A stretch of 55,675 nucleotides of DNA from Lentisphaerae bacterium GWF2_45_14 (lineage in GTDB: Bacteria > Verrucomicrobiota > Lentisphaeria > Victivallales > GWF2-45-14): the NCBI GenBank assembly GCA_001804785.1, contig MHBG01000096.1, positions 1-55,675 of the forward strand, given 5' to 3'. Below the pieces are notes generated by a model. That model worked only from the letters and a program-made list of their open reading frames with translations, did no database searches and had not been told where the DNA came from. Positions 1 through 8,735 of this stretch are shown piece by piece (the stretch's first letter is position 1; every line of letters starts with the position of its first letter). The position numbers and the translations under genes were made by a program.

Positions 1-1
1 C

Positions 2-163
2 CAGTTGGCAAGGTTTTTACGTGTGCGATTTTATCAGGCCACAGACTTTTGGCGGGACCATCGCTTGAGACTGAATTGGGCGGGTTCGCTCTTAAGCGAT
101 ATGCTCCGACAACAGATTTTCCATCAGTCGCGCTCTTATTATTTGCGAATACGCAAGGGATAA
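2..163 (+). CDS. Possible 3' end of an unidentified gene
   Basis: An open frame enters from the left edge and runs 53 codons to a TAA at 161-163. Its product would be rich in Arg and aromatic residues. I do not recognise it. It would converge on the minus-strand glycosyltransferase gene and overlap its last 25 bases, which is unusual but possible. The run is short, so it may be a chance open frame. The only argument for it being real is that the frame is open to the edge. Low confidence. Confidence 0.25.
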   Translation, partial: QLARFLRVRFYQATDFWRDHRLRLNWAGSLLSDMLRQQIFHQSRSYYLRIRKG

Positions 164-1386
164 AGCCGGATTATTGAAACATGCGCGGGAAGCCATGTCA
201 ATGACTTCTTGTACAATCTTTCTTCAATAGTGTCAGAGCTTATGAGCAAAGTGTCAAAATCAACATCACCGGCACTGGAAGGAGAAAATGCCGGAATTCC
301 ATATATTGACTCTACTGAAGGCGAATCGTCAAAAATGGCGGTTATTGCTGCTGCCGGAATGATACCTGTCGCCAGGAGCCTTCTGGTATGAAGGCCCCCC
401 CCGTAAAGCGCGGTTTTCCGGCCTTCGAGCAATTTTCCCCGTCTTAGTTCCAGCAGTGTATCCTCAAGAAGGGTCTCGCTGCCGGGAGCATAGTAAAAAC
501 GTTTTAGAAATCTTAAAGCTGTTCTTCCTGCGAAATCGGCAATTCCATTGCTTGTGAATGGCGCGTAGTTAACTGAAAGATGCATCTTTATATTGAAAAG
601 GCGTTTTAAGAATTTCCAGTTTCCACCGGCGGCATTCTTTGCAATGTCGTACATATAAGCGACATATTTCGAACGTTCGGTCCGAATTGATTCAAAGTCG
701 GGAGTAATTGACATAATCCGTTGGAAATATTTTGCCTGGGAATCGTCAGGCCTCATTTCACAGTGGTAGCAGACGTCCTGAGAGATCAAAATCCTGCCCT
801 TCTCCGCTATTTTGGCCAATAAAAGGATATCATTTCCGCAAACGGGAAGCTTTTCATCAACACACTTTCTATAGGTATCAGTTCTGAAAAGACCGTTGCC
901 CAGGAAAGCCCCAGTTTTGGTAAGTCCGTCTTTGGCAATGAATTCAACACGCTCAAAGGAACAGGATGATTCAAGAGCTTTACTTGACATCTGTGGAAAA
1001 TTATAAACCGTACCGTCACGGCAGAAAGGTTTTACGCCTGAAGCTGCAAGTACAGCATCCTGATTTTCATCAAGCAGCCCCTTGAGTATTGCGACATAAC
1101 TGGAACTTATGTAATCATGTCCGCCCATCGTTAAAAAATACGGCGTCTGCAATTTAGCAAGCAGGAATTTGCCGTTGTTGAACATTCCGATATTGCTTTC
1201 CTGCCTGAAATACTGAATATTAGGATATTCTTTTGCCAGACGAAGGCATATTTCGGAAGTCCGGTCTGTCGAGCCGTTATCCGAGATAAGGAGCCGTCCG
1301 CATTGGGGCGCCGCGGAACGGATGGCCTCTTCTATCCCCCGTTCCTCGTTAAAAACAGGGATCAGTATTGTTACATCCTTGAACAT
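139..1386 (-). CDS. GT2 glycosyltransferase with a C-terminal Rossmann-like module
   Basis: A 415-residue two-part protein. Residues 1 to about 300 are a GT-A (family 2) glycosyltransferase: an ILIPVFNE start, SDNGSTD at 35-41, and GGHD at 88-91 where most family members carry a DxD metal motif. From about residue 326 comes a separate Rossmann-like module (YGGGLHTRRLL, then IFDD, then LISSDTIEE). The module closely resembles the first of three copies in the GT2 protein at 8736-10769, so the two are paralogues. The gene is the last of the long minus-strand run, 21 bases after the alcohol dehydrogenase gene. Expected role: transfer of a sugar from a nucleotide donor in the cytoplasm. Donor and acceptor cannot be read from the sequence. 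The module's role is unknown; it may bind a nucleotide. Confidence 0.88.
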   Translation of the reverse strand: MFKDVTILIPVFNEERGIEEAIRSAAPQCGRLLISDNGSTDRTSEICLRLAKEYPNIQYFRQESNIGMFNNGKFLLAKLQTPYFLTMGGHDYISSSYVAILKGLLDENQDAVLAASGVKPFCRDGTVYNFPQMSSKALESSCSFERVEFIAKDGLTKTGAFLGNGLFRTDTYRKCVDEKLPVCGNDILLLAKIAEKGRILISQDVCYHCEMRPDDSQAKYFQRIMSITPDFESIRTERSKYVAYMYDIAKNAAGGNWKFLKRLFNIKMHLSVNYAPFTSNGIADFAGRTALRFLKRFYYAPGSETLLEDTLLELRRGKLLEGRKTALYGGGLHTRRLLATGIIPAAAITAIFDDSPSVESIYGIPAFSPSSAGDVDFDTLLISSDTIEERLYKKSLTWLPAHVSIIRLYPLRIRK

Positions 1387-1407
1387 GAATCTTCAGCCGT
1401 TATTTTT

Positions 1408-2592
1408 TTAGATAGCATATGCGCTGTTCAATATATTTAATATATCCTGCTGAGATAATCTGACAAAATTACCGGTTGTGCCGCTTTTCATATCTTTTAC
1501 ACAATCCAGCGATATTTCAGGAAAGCAGCTTTTGTCCGTTATTCCTGCTTCCTTCAAGTCAGAAGGCATACCTATGGCTTTCAGGAAATCCTTGAATTTA
1601 TTGACAGCAAGCAGACTAACCTCCTCTGACGGACCGGCTTTTTCATCAATCCCGAAGACTCTCTCGGCAAATTGAACAAAGCGTTCCGTTTTCGCCTTAT
1701 AGGTATATGCCATCCATGCCGGCATAAGAACACTGAGGATAGCACCGTGGGGAATATCTTCATACAATGCGCCCAGTCCATGTGCAATTTTGTGAGAAGA
1801 CCAGTCTTGCTTACGTCCGAATCCCGCCGTATTATCATTTGTTAATTTACAGGCCCACATGATTTCAGCTCTGATGTCATAATCGGAAGGAGAACCCTTT
1901 ACCTCCAGGGCATATTTCATAAGTGTTTTTATAAGCCCCTCGCATATCCTGTCTGTGCAATCTACGCCGCTTGTATTAGTAAAATACATCTCCATTACAT
2001 GGGAAATGGCGTCTGCAATACCGCATTCGGTATAATATTCAGGAAGAGTGTAAGTAAGTTCCGGATTCAGGATGGAAAAGACGGGCGCTATTGTTGGCGC
2101 GGAATAGGACTTTTTAATTCCCTGCTTCAGCGTGATTACTGTTGTAATGTTTGATTCGCTTCCCGTTCCAGGCAATGTCAGAATGGCAGCCACTTTCAAG
2201 TTTTTGTCGGGAATCTGCTTTCTCCCTTCAAAAAAATCGAGGACATCGCCATCGTATGGTGCCCCTATACTTATGGCTTTTGCCGTATCAATCACACTGC
2301 CTCCGCCAACGGCCAAAATAAAATCAATATTCTCTTTTCTGCATATCTCTATTCCTTTATAAACAAAATCAATCCCGGGATTCGGTTTCACCCCGCCGAG
2401 CTCAATGGCAGCTACGCCAGAGGCATGTAAAGATGCGGTAACTTTATCGTAAAGTCCGTATTTTTTGAAACTTTCACCACCATAAAGAAGCATTATTTTT
2501 TTTGAATACCTTGCTGTCTCTTCTCCAACTCTCGCCTCCATATTTTTACCAAAAAAGACAATAGTCGGATTGTAGTAAATACCATCTATCAT
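1408..2592 (-). CDS. Iron-type (group III) alcohol dehydrogenase
   Basis: A 394-residue protein, a normal length for the family. The NAD(P)-binding signature GGGSVIDTAKA is at about 96-106. Likely metal ligands are D194 and H198 (ADAISHVMEMY), H267 or H271 (SSHKIAH) and H282 (DIPHG), so the enzyme looks intact. It would interconvert an alcohol and an aldehyde or ketone with NAD(P)H. An AAGGAG sits about 9 bases before the ATG chosen here; an ATG three codons upstream is too close to it. The gene follows a divergent PurH homologue by 41 bases and probably shares its transcript, so it may act on the same pathway intermediate. Members of this family also occur in phosphonate and sugar pathways. 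The actual substrate is not visible. Confidence 0.88.
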   Translation of the reverse strand: MIDGIYYNPTIVFFGKNMEARVGEETARYSKKIMLLYGGESFKKYGLYDKVTASLHASGVAAIELGGVKPNPGIDFVYKGIEICRKENIDFILAVGGGSVIDTAKAISIGAPYDGDVLDFFEGRKQIPDKNLKVAAILTLPGTGSESNITTVITLKQGIKKSYSAPTIAPVFSILNPELTYTLPEYYTECGIADAISHVMEMYFTNTSGVDCTDRICEGLIKTLMKYALEVKGSPSDYDIRAEIMWACKLTNDNTAGFGRKQDWSSHKIAHGLGALYEDIPHGAILSVLMPAWMAYTYKAKTERFVQFAERVFGIDEKAGPSEEVSLLAVNKFKDFLKAIGMPSDLKEAGITDKSCFPEISLDCVKDMKSGTTGNFVRLSQQDILNILNSAYAI

Positions 2593-2633
2593 GATTCATG
2601 TCTCCTTAAAAATTTCCATCATTCTTTTTGACA

Positions 2634-4145
2634 TCAATGCCGTATAAAACCTCTGACATTTTCCGGCAAATAAATTACAGCACAATTCGCGTCGGAAAAA
2701 TAATCCTGAATCATTTTAATGTTTTTCCCTCCGGCAGGAACAATACCGCCTGTCACGCCAGCCCCCTCAATAAGTATCTCGGGCGCATCTGTGAACGGAA
2801 AAAACGCATCTGCCGCAAAAACACATCCCGTTATTTCATTATGATTCGCATTCGCTCTCAGCACAGCCGTGCGCGCCGCAGCAACGGTGGAAGGACCTCC
2901 CGCGACGGACAAAAGGCTCCCTGCTCGTGCAAGAGCCACCTCATTGCCTCCATGAGCCGAGGAAAATGCGGCCGCCCAGGAAACGATAAGACTATCCATG
3001 CCGTCAGCCGGAATATCCTCATTTTCAAGATCAAGTATATAGTCCGGAACAGGTTGCCGCAATGCCCCGCCCCGCACATATCGTAACATACTTCCCGACG
3101 CAATGCAGGGGAAAAGCAAATTCTCATTGACAAATATCTTACGGGCTTTCCTTTTTCCCAAAATAACGAGAGCCCCCTCCGATATCGCCGGAACAGCTAT
3201 AACGTCCAGCATCCACGCCGCGCTCCCGGCGGATTCAGTCCTGGCTGCATCCTCTACGAGCATAAGCGCAAGCTCCTCGCTCAGAGGGAAATTGGTAATA
3301 AATTCACCGCCCCATACGGAAATGGGATCTCCGTAAAGTGCATTTCTTATGGCTTCTTCGGGGGAATTCCATGACACGGCAAGACCACATGGGTTACCGT
3401 GTTTCCCCGCCGCGGCAACATAAGGGAGCTTCTTACAGTTTTTCTGAAATGCTTCACATGTGAGTGAAAGGCAATGCAGCATGGCGTCAGTATCCGCCAT
3501 ATTCGTAAAACACGGCAGTTCTCCGGAAACCTGTCTGAAACGCGGAAGGGCCAACGGATCACCGCTGCCATTATCAGCAAGACAGGCAGGCGCCTGATAA
3601 GGATTCTCGCCCCACAGAAGAGGTGTAAGTGCATCAAAGCCGACAGCCCATCCCGAGTTGTCGCCGTTTTGCTCCAGCAGTTCCGCAAGGTGGCGGACAT
3701 GCCTGATCCTCATTTTATAGGTAAATGCCGGATATAATGTCTGCAATGGATCTCTATTCGCATCTAGTTCGCCGAGAACCAATTCCATATCGTCCATCGT
3801 ACAGACGGGAAGCCTTTTGCCCTTGGCCGCAAGCTCAAGAAGAGTCCACCCGCCGACGTCTATGCCTTGCGAAAGAGGATATGGTAAATCAAAAACCATA
3901 TCAATCCTGTCGCCATGTTCAGAAGTCAGTACCTCTTCCATTTTGGGATGAAGAGTCGGCGGAAACGGATAACTGTCCGACACTCCATTAAACTCAGCCA
4001 CATTGACTGCCGGAATGCCCGAAGCGTTAAGAACACGCGCCGCATCTGCCGTGGCAATAATAACCCAGCCTGCCGAATTAAAACGTCTTCCAAAATAAAG
4101 AAGCTTCTCGAAATCCGGGACTGAAAATAAAACTTTTTTTTTCAT
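2634..4145 (-). CDS. Divergent PurH homologue (AICAR formyltransferase / IMP cyclohydrolase-like)
   Basis: A 503-residue protein with the full two-domain plan of PurH. In the C-terminal formyltransferase half the key Lys-His pair survives in GKHGNPCG (247-254), as do GENPYQ (179-184) and DAFFPF (446-451). The N-terminal cyclohydrolase half is degraded at conserved points: the usual SDKTG reads PDFEK (10-14), and the RVKTLHPK motif reads FPPTLHPK (61-68), losing its Arg and Lys. I infer that formyl transfer from 10-formyl-tetrahydrofolate may persist while IMP cyclisation is lost or altered. Its ATG overlaps the stop of the TIGR04076-like gene (ATGA), so the two are translationally coupled. 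That placement argues against a housekeeping purine role and for N-formylation or a related step on a locus-specific amine. It could still be an ordinary but diverged PurH. Confidence 0.82.
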   Translation of the reverse strand: MKKKVLFSVPDFEKLLYFGRRFNSAGWVIIATADAARVLNASGIPAVNVAEFNGVSDSYPFPPTLHPKMEEVLTSEHGDRIDMVFDLPYPLSQGIDVGGWTLLELAAKGKRLPVCTMDDMELVLGELDANRDPLQTLYPAFTYKMRIRHVRHLAELLEQNGDNSGWAVGFDALTPLLWGENPYQAPACLADNGSGDPLALPRFRQVSGELPCFTNMADTDAMLHCLSLTCEAFQKNCKKLPYVAAAGKHGNPCGLAVSWNSPEEAIRNALYGDPISVWGGEFITNFPLSEELALMLVEDAARTESAGSAAWMLDVIAVPAISEGALVILGKRKARKIFVNENLLFPCIASGSMLRYVRGGALRQPVPDYILDLENEDIPADGMDSLIVSWAAAFSSAHGGNEVALARAGSLLSVAGGPSTVAAARTAVLRANANHNEITGCVFAADAFFPFTDAPEILIEGAGVTGGIVPAGGKNIKMIQDYFSDANCAVIYLPENVRGFIRH

Positions 4146-4705
4146 AAATTTCCTGTTTGCTCTGATTGCAAGGTATCTTCTTTTTGTATGGAATAATAAA
4201 TATTATCCTCCCAGTCCGGACATCTCAGCCTCTTCATATTGATGCACTTGGGTGGCTCTATCTTCAAGAATGGGAAAAGATTATTAAGCCCGGCGGGACA
4301 CATAAAACGCTGCTTCATGCAGGTCGGAAAAACAAACCTGTCACCAACTTTATGTTCATAATCGCAGACCCCGTTGACCTTTACGACTTCAGCGTGAATG
4401 ACATCGCGCCAGTCGCACGGAACACCTGATTCGAATTTGCCATCGTTAGAACGGACCTTCACCAGAACATCTACGCCCTTTTCCGCCGGGCAGCAGACGT
4501 GACAGTCACCCTCCTGGTTATAGGTGAACTTTGCGCCATACAGAGCGCCCAGAAAATATGGATATAGCGTATGAAACATCACGGGACATATCTTACTTGG
4601 AAATATTTCATCTGTGGCATAGACTTTTCCCGTGCACTGATTAGCCTCATGCCATCGGCATTTTGTTTCGCCTGGCAGCTGTTTTATAAAAAATTCCTGC
4701 TTCAT
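4142..4705 (-). CDS. Duplicated TIGR04076-like Cys-rich small protein
   Basis: A 187-residue protein made of two copies of the TIGR04076-type domain. Copy 1 (about 13-87) has CRWHE, then ICPVMFHTLYPY, then CCPAE. Copy 2 (about 104-174) has CDYEHKVGDRF, then MCPAGLNNLFPF, then CPDWED. The usual family member is a single domain of roughly 90 residues. Eleven or so cysteines, mostly at matching places in both copies, suggest metal binding; no catalytic function is established for the family. I start it at 4705, not the in-frame ATG at 4720, because GGAGG (4714-4718) is spaced correctly for 4705 and this gives an ATGA overlap with the upstream radical SAM gene. It overlaps the PurH-like gene the same way. 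A partner or carrier for the radical SAM enzyme is a reasonable inference. Confidence 0.78.
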   Translation of the reverse strand: MKQEFFIKQLPGETKCRWHEANQCTGKVYATDEIFPSKICPVMFHTLYPYFLGALYGAKFTYNQEGDCHVCCPAEKGVDVLVKVRSNDGKFESGVPCDWRDVIHAEVVKVNGVCDYEHKVGDRFVFPTCMKQRFMCPAGLNNLFPFLKIEPPKCINMKRLRCPDWEDNIYYSIQKEDTLQSEQTGNL

Positions 4706-5802
4706 AAAAAATGCCTCCATTCAGTAGCGCCGTTGAGTTTATCATGGATAATATTATGCCTGATACACCCGCAAACCATACATTCGTCGCTCTTAGGCGA
4801 GGTCCGATTAATATATTCTTCTATTTCTTTTCGTCTCTCGCCTTTCCATATTTCTTCGAAGGTGTTCTCGTAGAGACTGCCGTAGCTATATTCCTTTTTC
4901 CCCCATACCCGGTAACATGGATACACTTCTCCATCGGATCCTATGATTGAAGTAAACTTTATACCCTGGCAAAAACCAGGCTTCCAAGTTTCATGATTGG
5001 GGCCGAAAGGAAGTGAATCCTGCGAACGAAGCGCGACAAACAGGGAAAAATCATCATCCGCGAGAGTCTGAATTTTATCGCAGATAGGTTTGAATTCCGG
5101 ATCGTCAAGGGTCAGGCTGGTGAACTCTCCATCTGCCGGAGAGTTCGATATGAAAGATGCTTCGGAAACATATATATAATCCAGGCCTATTTCCTTGAAG
5201 TATTTCACCACATCATAGATGTCATGATAATTGGCGGGAGTAAGATATATCGTTGCGGTAAATCCCAGTTTCAGGTTGTGTTTTTTCCGGTACTCAACGG
5301 CATGGATCATATTTTTAATCAGCGCGTCATGCTGCTTGCTGGAACATCCGTGCTGAAATGAGTAACGTTCCGAAGACATATCAATGGCACTGAATTTTAA
5401 ATAATGCAGGTGCTGTAATATTTCTTCCTGGATTTCACTTGTTAGGAGAGCCCCATTTGTTGTGAGCCCCATTGAAAGAGAGTGCATTGCGCCGGCAGCT
5501 ATGGCCACCGGCAGCGCTTTATGCATCAAAGGTTCGCCTGTCCCCTGGAAACAAACAGCGTCAACGCCTGTCTGCTTTAGTTGCCCCATGCAATTTATAA
5601 GAATATCATCCCTCAACTTCTCGGCACCTTGTATTCTTCCATTGGAATAACAATATCTGCACTTTTGGTTGCATATATTAGTCGGGCTTATTTCAACTAT
5701 CGCGGGCGGAAAATAAAGACCGTGACTGCACGCATAAAGCCGATCAATCTGATACAAGGACCGCGGATCTTTGTGGCCTTTCATATGACAACAATAACTC
5801 AT
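4702..5802 (-). CDS. Radical SAM/SPASM domain protein
   Basis: A 366-residue protein. The [4Fe-4S]-SAM motif CNQKCRYC has C44, C48 and C51; a GTGEP motif follows. The C-terminal third is SPASM-like: GFCQGIKFTSII, DGEVYPC, then CMVCGC near the end, which would bind auxiliary Fe-S clusters. Such enzymes use a 5'-deoxyadenosyl radical for difficult modifications such as epimerisation, dehydrogenation or bond formation. Substrate unknown. The closest relative inside this window is the protein at 29267-30334, which has the same layout and near-identical end motif (YENTFEEIWKGE against YESTFKEIWEGE). It is first in the ATGA-coupled set with the TIGR04076-like and PurH-like genes. AGGAG precedes the ATG. 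Confidence 0.88.
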   Translation of the reverse strand: MSYCCHMKGHKDPRSLYQIDRLYACSHGLYFPPAIVEISPTNICNQKCRYCYSNGRIQGAEKLRDDILINCMGQLKQTGVDAVCFQGTGEPLMHKALPVAIAAGAMHSLSMGLTTNGALLTSEIQEEILQHLHYLKFSAIDMSSERYSFQHGCSSKQHDALIKNMIHAVEYRKKHNLKLGFTATIYLTPANYHDIYDVVKYFKEIGLDYIYVSEASFISNSPADGEFTSLTLDDPEFKPICDKIQTLADDDFSLFVALRSQDSLPFGPNHETWKPGFCQGIKFTSIIGSDGEVYPCYRVWGKKEYSYGSLYENTFEEIWKGERRKEIEEYINRTSPKSDECMVCGCIRHNIIHDKLNGATEWRHFL

Positions 5803-5852
5803 AAGATTATCTCCTATAATTAATTTTCTGCTACATCGGGTTTACAAACGGC

Positions 5853-6977
5853 TCACTCAACCGCATATAATACGGTCTCATCGCAGTTTTTCCCGTGATG
5901 CCGCAAATATAATTTGTATTCAGGAACAAACCCCCTGATAATCTGGGGTATTTTTATATAATCCTCGACATTATGATAAACGCATATCGCAAGTCTGGGT
6001 TTATATTTCCTTATGGTCTTCTCTGCGCCAATCAAACTGTTTTTTTCAGCTCCTTCAATATCCATTTTAATAATATCGGCGCAATCCCCGTTTAAATAAT
6101 CATCTATGGTGAGAACTTCTATCGTTTGCTGAACTTCGGCTGCAAAAAAGGACTGGTTACATTCCTTTATCACAGAGCGGCCCATTCCTCCGCCCGCAAA
6201 TTGTAACTGCCCTGAAGTGTTCCAGGTGCCTTTTTTGACAAGTTCTATATTCTTTATAGCGTGAGTCTTGACGGTGTTCTCTAATTTTTCATAATACTCT
6301 TCATCCGGTTCAAAGGCGATTATCCTCTTATAACCTAAGTCACCGGCAGCCTCTAGAAATTCGAGAATAGTTCCACCATCGTAGGCACCGCCGCAAATAT
6401 ATGTTTCCCCTCCCCAGGGCTTCATCAGGCTGTCAAACAGATATTGATCGTCTGTAAAAACCCGCGCAAAATCTTCCCGCTGGCCGGACAATAGACCTTT
6501 GACGACATTGTATAATACGGTTCTGGACTGCTCGTCGGCCAAGCTCGAATAGAGTTCGTCAAATTCAGGCAGGTGAGCTGCAAGAAAAGCCTTGAATTGC
6601 CCGCCTCTGAAATAACGGCATCCGTCAAAATCAATAGTACATACATTGTGAAGACCGACTACTTTTAAAAGCTGATCCCTTATTTCATCAAAATATATTG
6701 ATGACGCAATTACATATATCGCATCAGGGTACTTGAGCATTGAATCTTCGAGGGATAATATTTTCAAACCTAAAATTTCAGAGCCGTGTTTACTCTTGTC
6801 ATTATCACACGCACATACCACATTGAACCCCTCGTCCTGCATCTGACGGTAACGCCATTTCAGGGCAAAGCCCGCGGCGAACAATATGACAGGACGCTTC
6901 CTGGACTCTGTTGCAAAAAACGTATCTATCACGTTTTCCGTCTTCAACAACTGCTGAAATATGCTTATTCCCGACAT
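5853..6977 (-). CDS. FkbM-family methyltransferase with N-terminal Rossmann-like module
   Basis: A 374-residue protein. Residues of about 28-120 form a Rossmann-like module (RPVILFAAG, then ACDNDKSKHG, then GLKIL). The second half is an FkbM-type SAM methyltransferase: GGAYDGGTILEF in the SAM-binding loop, AFEPDEE, and IIKMDIEGAE. FkbM enzymes usually O-methylate sugars or polyketides, so a sugar hydroxyl is the likely target here. GGAGG precedes the ATG. It is the second of two adjacent FkbM genes in this part of the run and shares its two-part plan with the proteins at 7068-8675 and 13894-14985. The N-terminal module may be a substrate or nucleotide-binding part; this is not proven. Confidence 0.85.
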   Translation of the reverse strand: MSGISIFQQLLKTENVIDTFFATESRKRPVILFAAGFALKWRYRQMQDEGFNVVCACDNDKSKHGSEILGLKILSLEDSMLKYPDAIYVIASSIYFDEIRDQLLKVVGLHNVCTIDFDGCRYFRGGQFKAFLAAHLPEFDELYSSLADEQSRTVLYNVVKGLLSGQREDFARVFTDDQYLFDSLMKPWGGETYICGGAYDGGTILEFLEAAGDLGYKRIIAFEPDEEYYEKLENTVKTHAIKNIELVKKGTWNTSGQLQFAGGGMGRSVIKECNQSFFAAEVQQTIEVLTIDDYLNGDCADIIKMDIEGAEKNSLIGAEKTIRKYKPRLAICVYHNVEDYIKIPQIIRGFVPEYKLYLRHHGKNCDETVLYAVE

Positions 6978-7067
6978 ATCCTTTTCCTCCTGAAAAATAG
7001 TTGTGACATTTTTTTATGATAACAATTTAGCATCCTATATCTTTATATCCCTTCGGCTTCCGAAAAT

Positions 7068-8675
7068 TTAAAGGTTCTGTTTTCCCTTGTTTCGAGGACG
7101 CGCAAACAAAACATCATGCCGAACACAAATATTCCCGCTTTGGCCTATATAAAAGTCGTAATCCAGATTTTCGCGCAAAATCAAAAGCGGTATTTGCAAG
7201 TAATGCATGGGATCGTGATAAAGAGAAAGCTGTAATTTGGGGCGAAAATTGCGCAGCGTTTGCAACGCGCCCTTAATACATTCTACTTCACCGCCTTCAA
7301 TATCCAGCTTGATAAGGTCGCAGCGCTTATGCGCACCGGCCAGAAAAGAATCCAAATCGATACAATGGCACTCCTCCGCCGTTGTACTGGCTTCCTGCTG
7401 CACCTTGGATCCCATGCCGTTCTCTTCAATAAAAAATGAACCGGGACACGACCATAACCCAAGTTTTTCGACTAGTATATTGGGATAGTCAGCCGTGTTT
7501 TGGCGGCAGTTGGCGAATGGTCCCGAAACGGGTTCAAACGCAAATACAAAACCTTCTTTTCCTGCCAAGTCAGCAAATCTTTTTGATGTTCCGCCGTCCC
7601 ATGAGCCGCCATCAACAATGATGTCGCCGGGTTCTGCGTTTACGCGCGGGTGGTCGTATACCTCATAGCTGGAATTTTCAGCAACATATCGTGCGTCACC
7701 TGTCATCAAGGATTTTATTGTCCCGAGAAATATCTTCCGGCTTTCTTCGTCACTCAATGCGCCGTATACAGTGCTGATATCTTCCAGATTTTTGTCTACA
7801 AAATCAGGAACCGCCTGGCATTGAATAAAGCTCCTGACTCTAGCAATATCCAACAAACAGTCATTCAACAATCCCTCTTTTTGCAAAATTCCTTCAAGTC
7901 TTCTGGTCGAGAATGTATCCCAGTGTATATGCTCCGCAAAAAGACAGATTCGGCGCCCTTTAATTTCATGTTTTTGATCAAAAGATAAAATACGGGCTTT
8001 ATTGGCCTTGAATATGTTTTGCCATTTTTCTATATCTTTCACATCCCATTGTTCATAATCCGCAACCAGAAAATCAGGGATACATCCATTCTTTTTCCCG
8101 TAGTGAACAAAAGCTTTTTCAAGAAGAGCCGAAAAAGTAGCGACAACAGTCTTCTCCGAATCAATCTGCTCCACAAAATTTCTATTCGTCTTCACATCAT
8201 GAAGCTTACGCAAGACGTCACTCATAAATTCAAGATTGCTGATATGTTTCGTAAGTCCGCTATTGATTTCTTTTTCTTTTTCAAAAAAGTTTTCCACATA
8301 GATGGGAACAGAAACTTGTACTTTCTTTATAAAATGCAAAGCGGGTATCTTGGATTCCAGGCACTTATTAAATATTCTATCTACTACAATTTCCGGGCCA
8401 TTCATGGCAATAATGACGCAATCGACATCCCCAAGAACAGTAGGCTCAGGCAGAACGTCAAAGCCGTGAAGAACAGCGCCGGAATTTGCGTCATAAACAG
8501 CTACGACGGCGATATCTGTTCTCCGTAAAAGGGAAAGGATGAAATTGCCGTTCCTTCCAGCACCCCATACGGCAACCTTTTTTATGCCCATTCCCGCAAG
8601 CGCATGCAAGAATCTATCCTGTTCAGCTGGAGAAAGGTCATCAAGGGTAAAAGTTTTTAACTGAAACGTATCCAT
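7068..8675 (-). CDS. FkbM-family methyltransferase, long form with N-terminal Rossmann-like module
   Basis: A 535-residue protein, longer than its neighbours. The N-terminal module (about 32-110) has KKVAVWGAGRNGNFIL and VYDANSGAVLHGFDVL. A middle part of roughly 200 residues is of no family I recognise. The C-terminal FkbM methyltransferase has DGGSWDGGTSKRF, AFEPVSG and LIKLDIEGGE, followed by the family's KLQLSLYH. Expected reaction: SAM-dependent O-methylation, probably of a sugar. GAAGGAAG sits before the ATG. It lies between the triple-module GT2 gene and another FkbM gene, 60 and 90 bases away, in the same direction. The extra middle part might recognise a larger acceptor. Confidence 0.84.
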   Translation of the reverse strand: MDTFQLKTFTLDDLSPAEQDRFLHALAGMGIKKVAVWGAGRNGNFILSLLRRTDIAVVAVYDANSGAVLHGFDVLPEPTVLGDVDCVIIAMNGPEIVVDRIFNKCLESKIPALHFIKKVQVSVPIYVENFFEKEKEINSGLTKHISNLEFMSDVLRKLHDVKTNRNFVEQIDSEKTVVATFSALLEKAFVHYGKKNGCIPDFLVADYEQWDVKDIEKWQNIFKANKARILSFDQKHEIKGRRICLFAEHIHWDTFSTRRLEGILQKEGLLNDCLLDIARVRSFIQCQAVPDFVDKNLEDISTVYGALSDEESRKIFLGTIKSLMTGDARYVAENSSYEVYDHPRVNAEPGDIIVDGGSWDGGTSKRFADLAGKEGFVFAFEPVSGPFANCRQNTADYPNILVEKLGLWSCPGSFFIEENGMGSKVQQEASTTAEECHCIDLDSFLAGAHKRCDLIKLDIEGGEVECIKGALQTLRNFRPKLQLSLYHDPMHYLQIPLLILRENLDYDFYIGQSGNICVRHDVLFARPRNKGKQNL

Positions 8676-8735
8676 CAGAACTTCCTTCTTTTATTATACC
8701 GTTTATAAATCTAAACCAGAAACAAATCGTCCTTC

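Noticed and set aside
2628-3086. 152-codon plus-strand open frame
   Set aside because: It is the reverse-strand shadow of the PurH-like gene.
8019-8528. 169-codon plus-strand open frame
   Set aside because: It lies wholly inside the FkbM gene on the other strand, and its Phe/Ile/Lys-rich product resembles no family.
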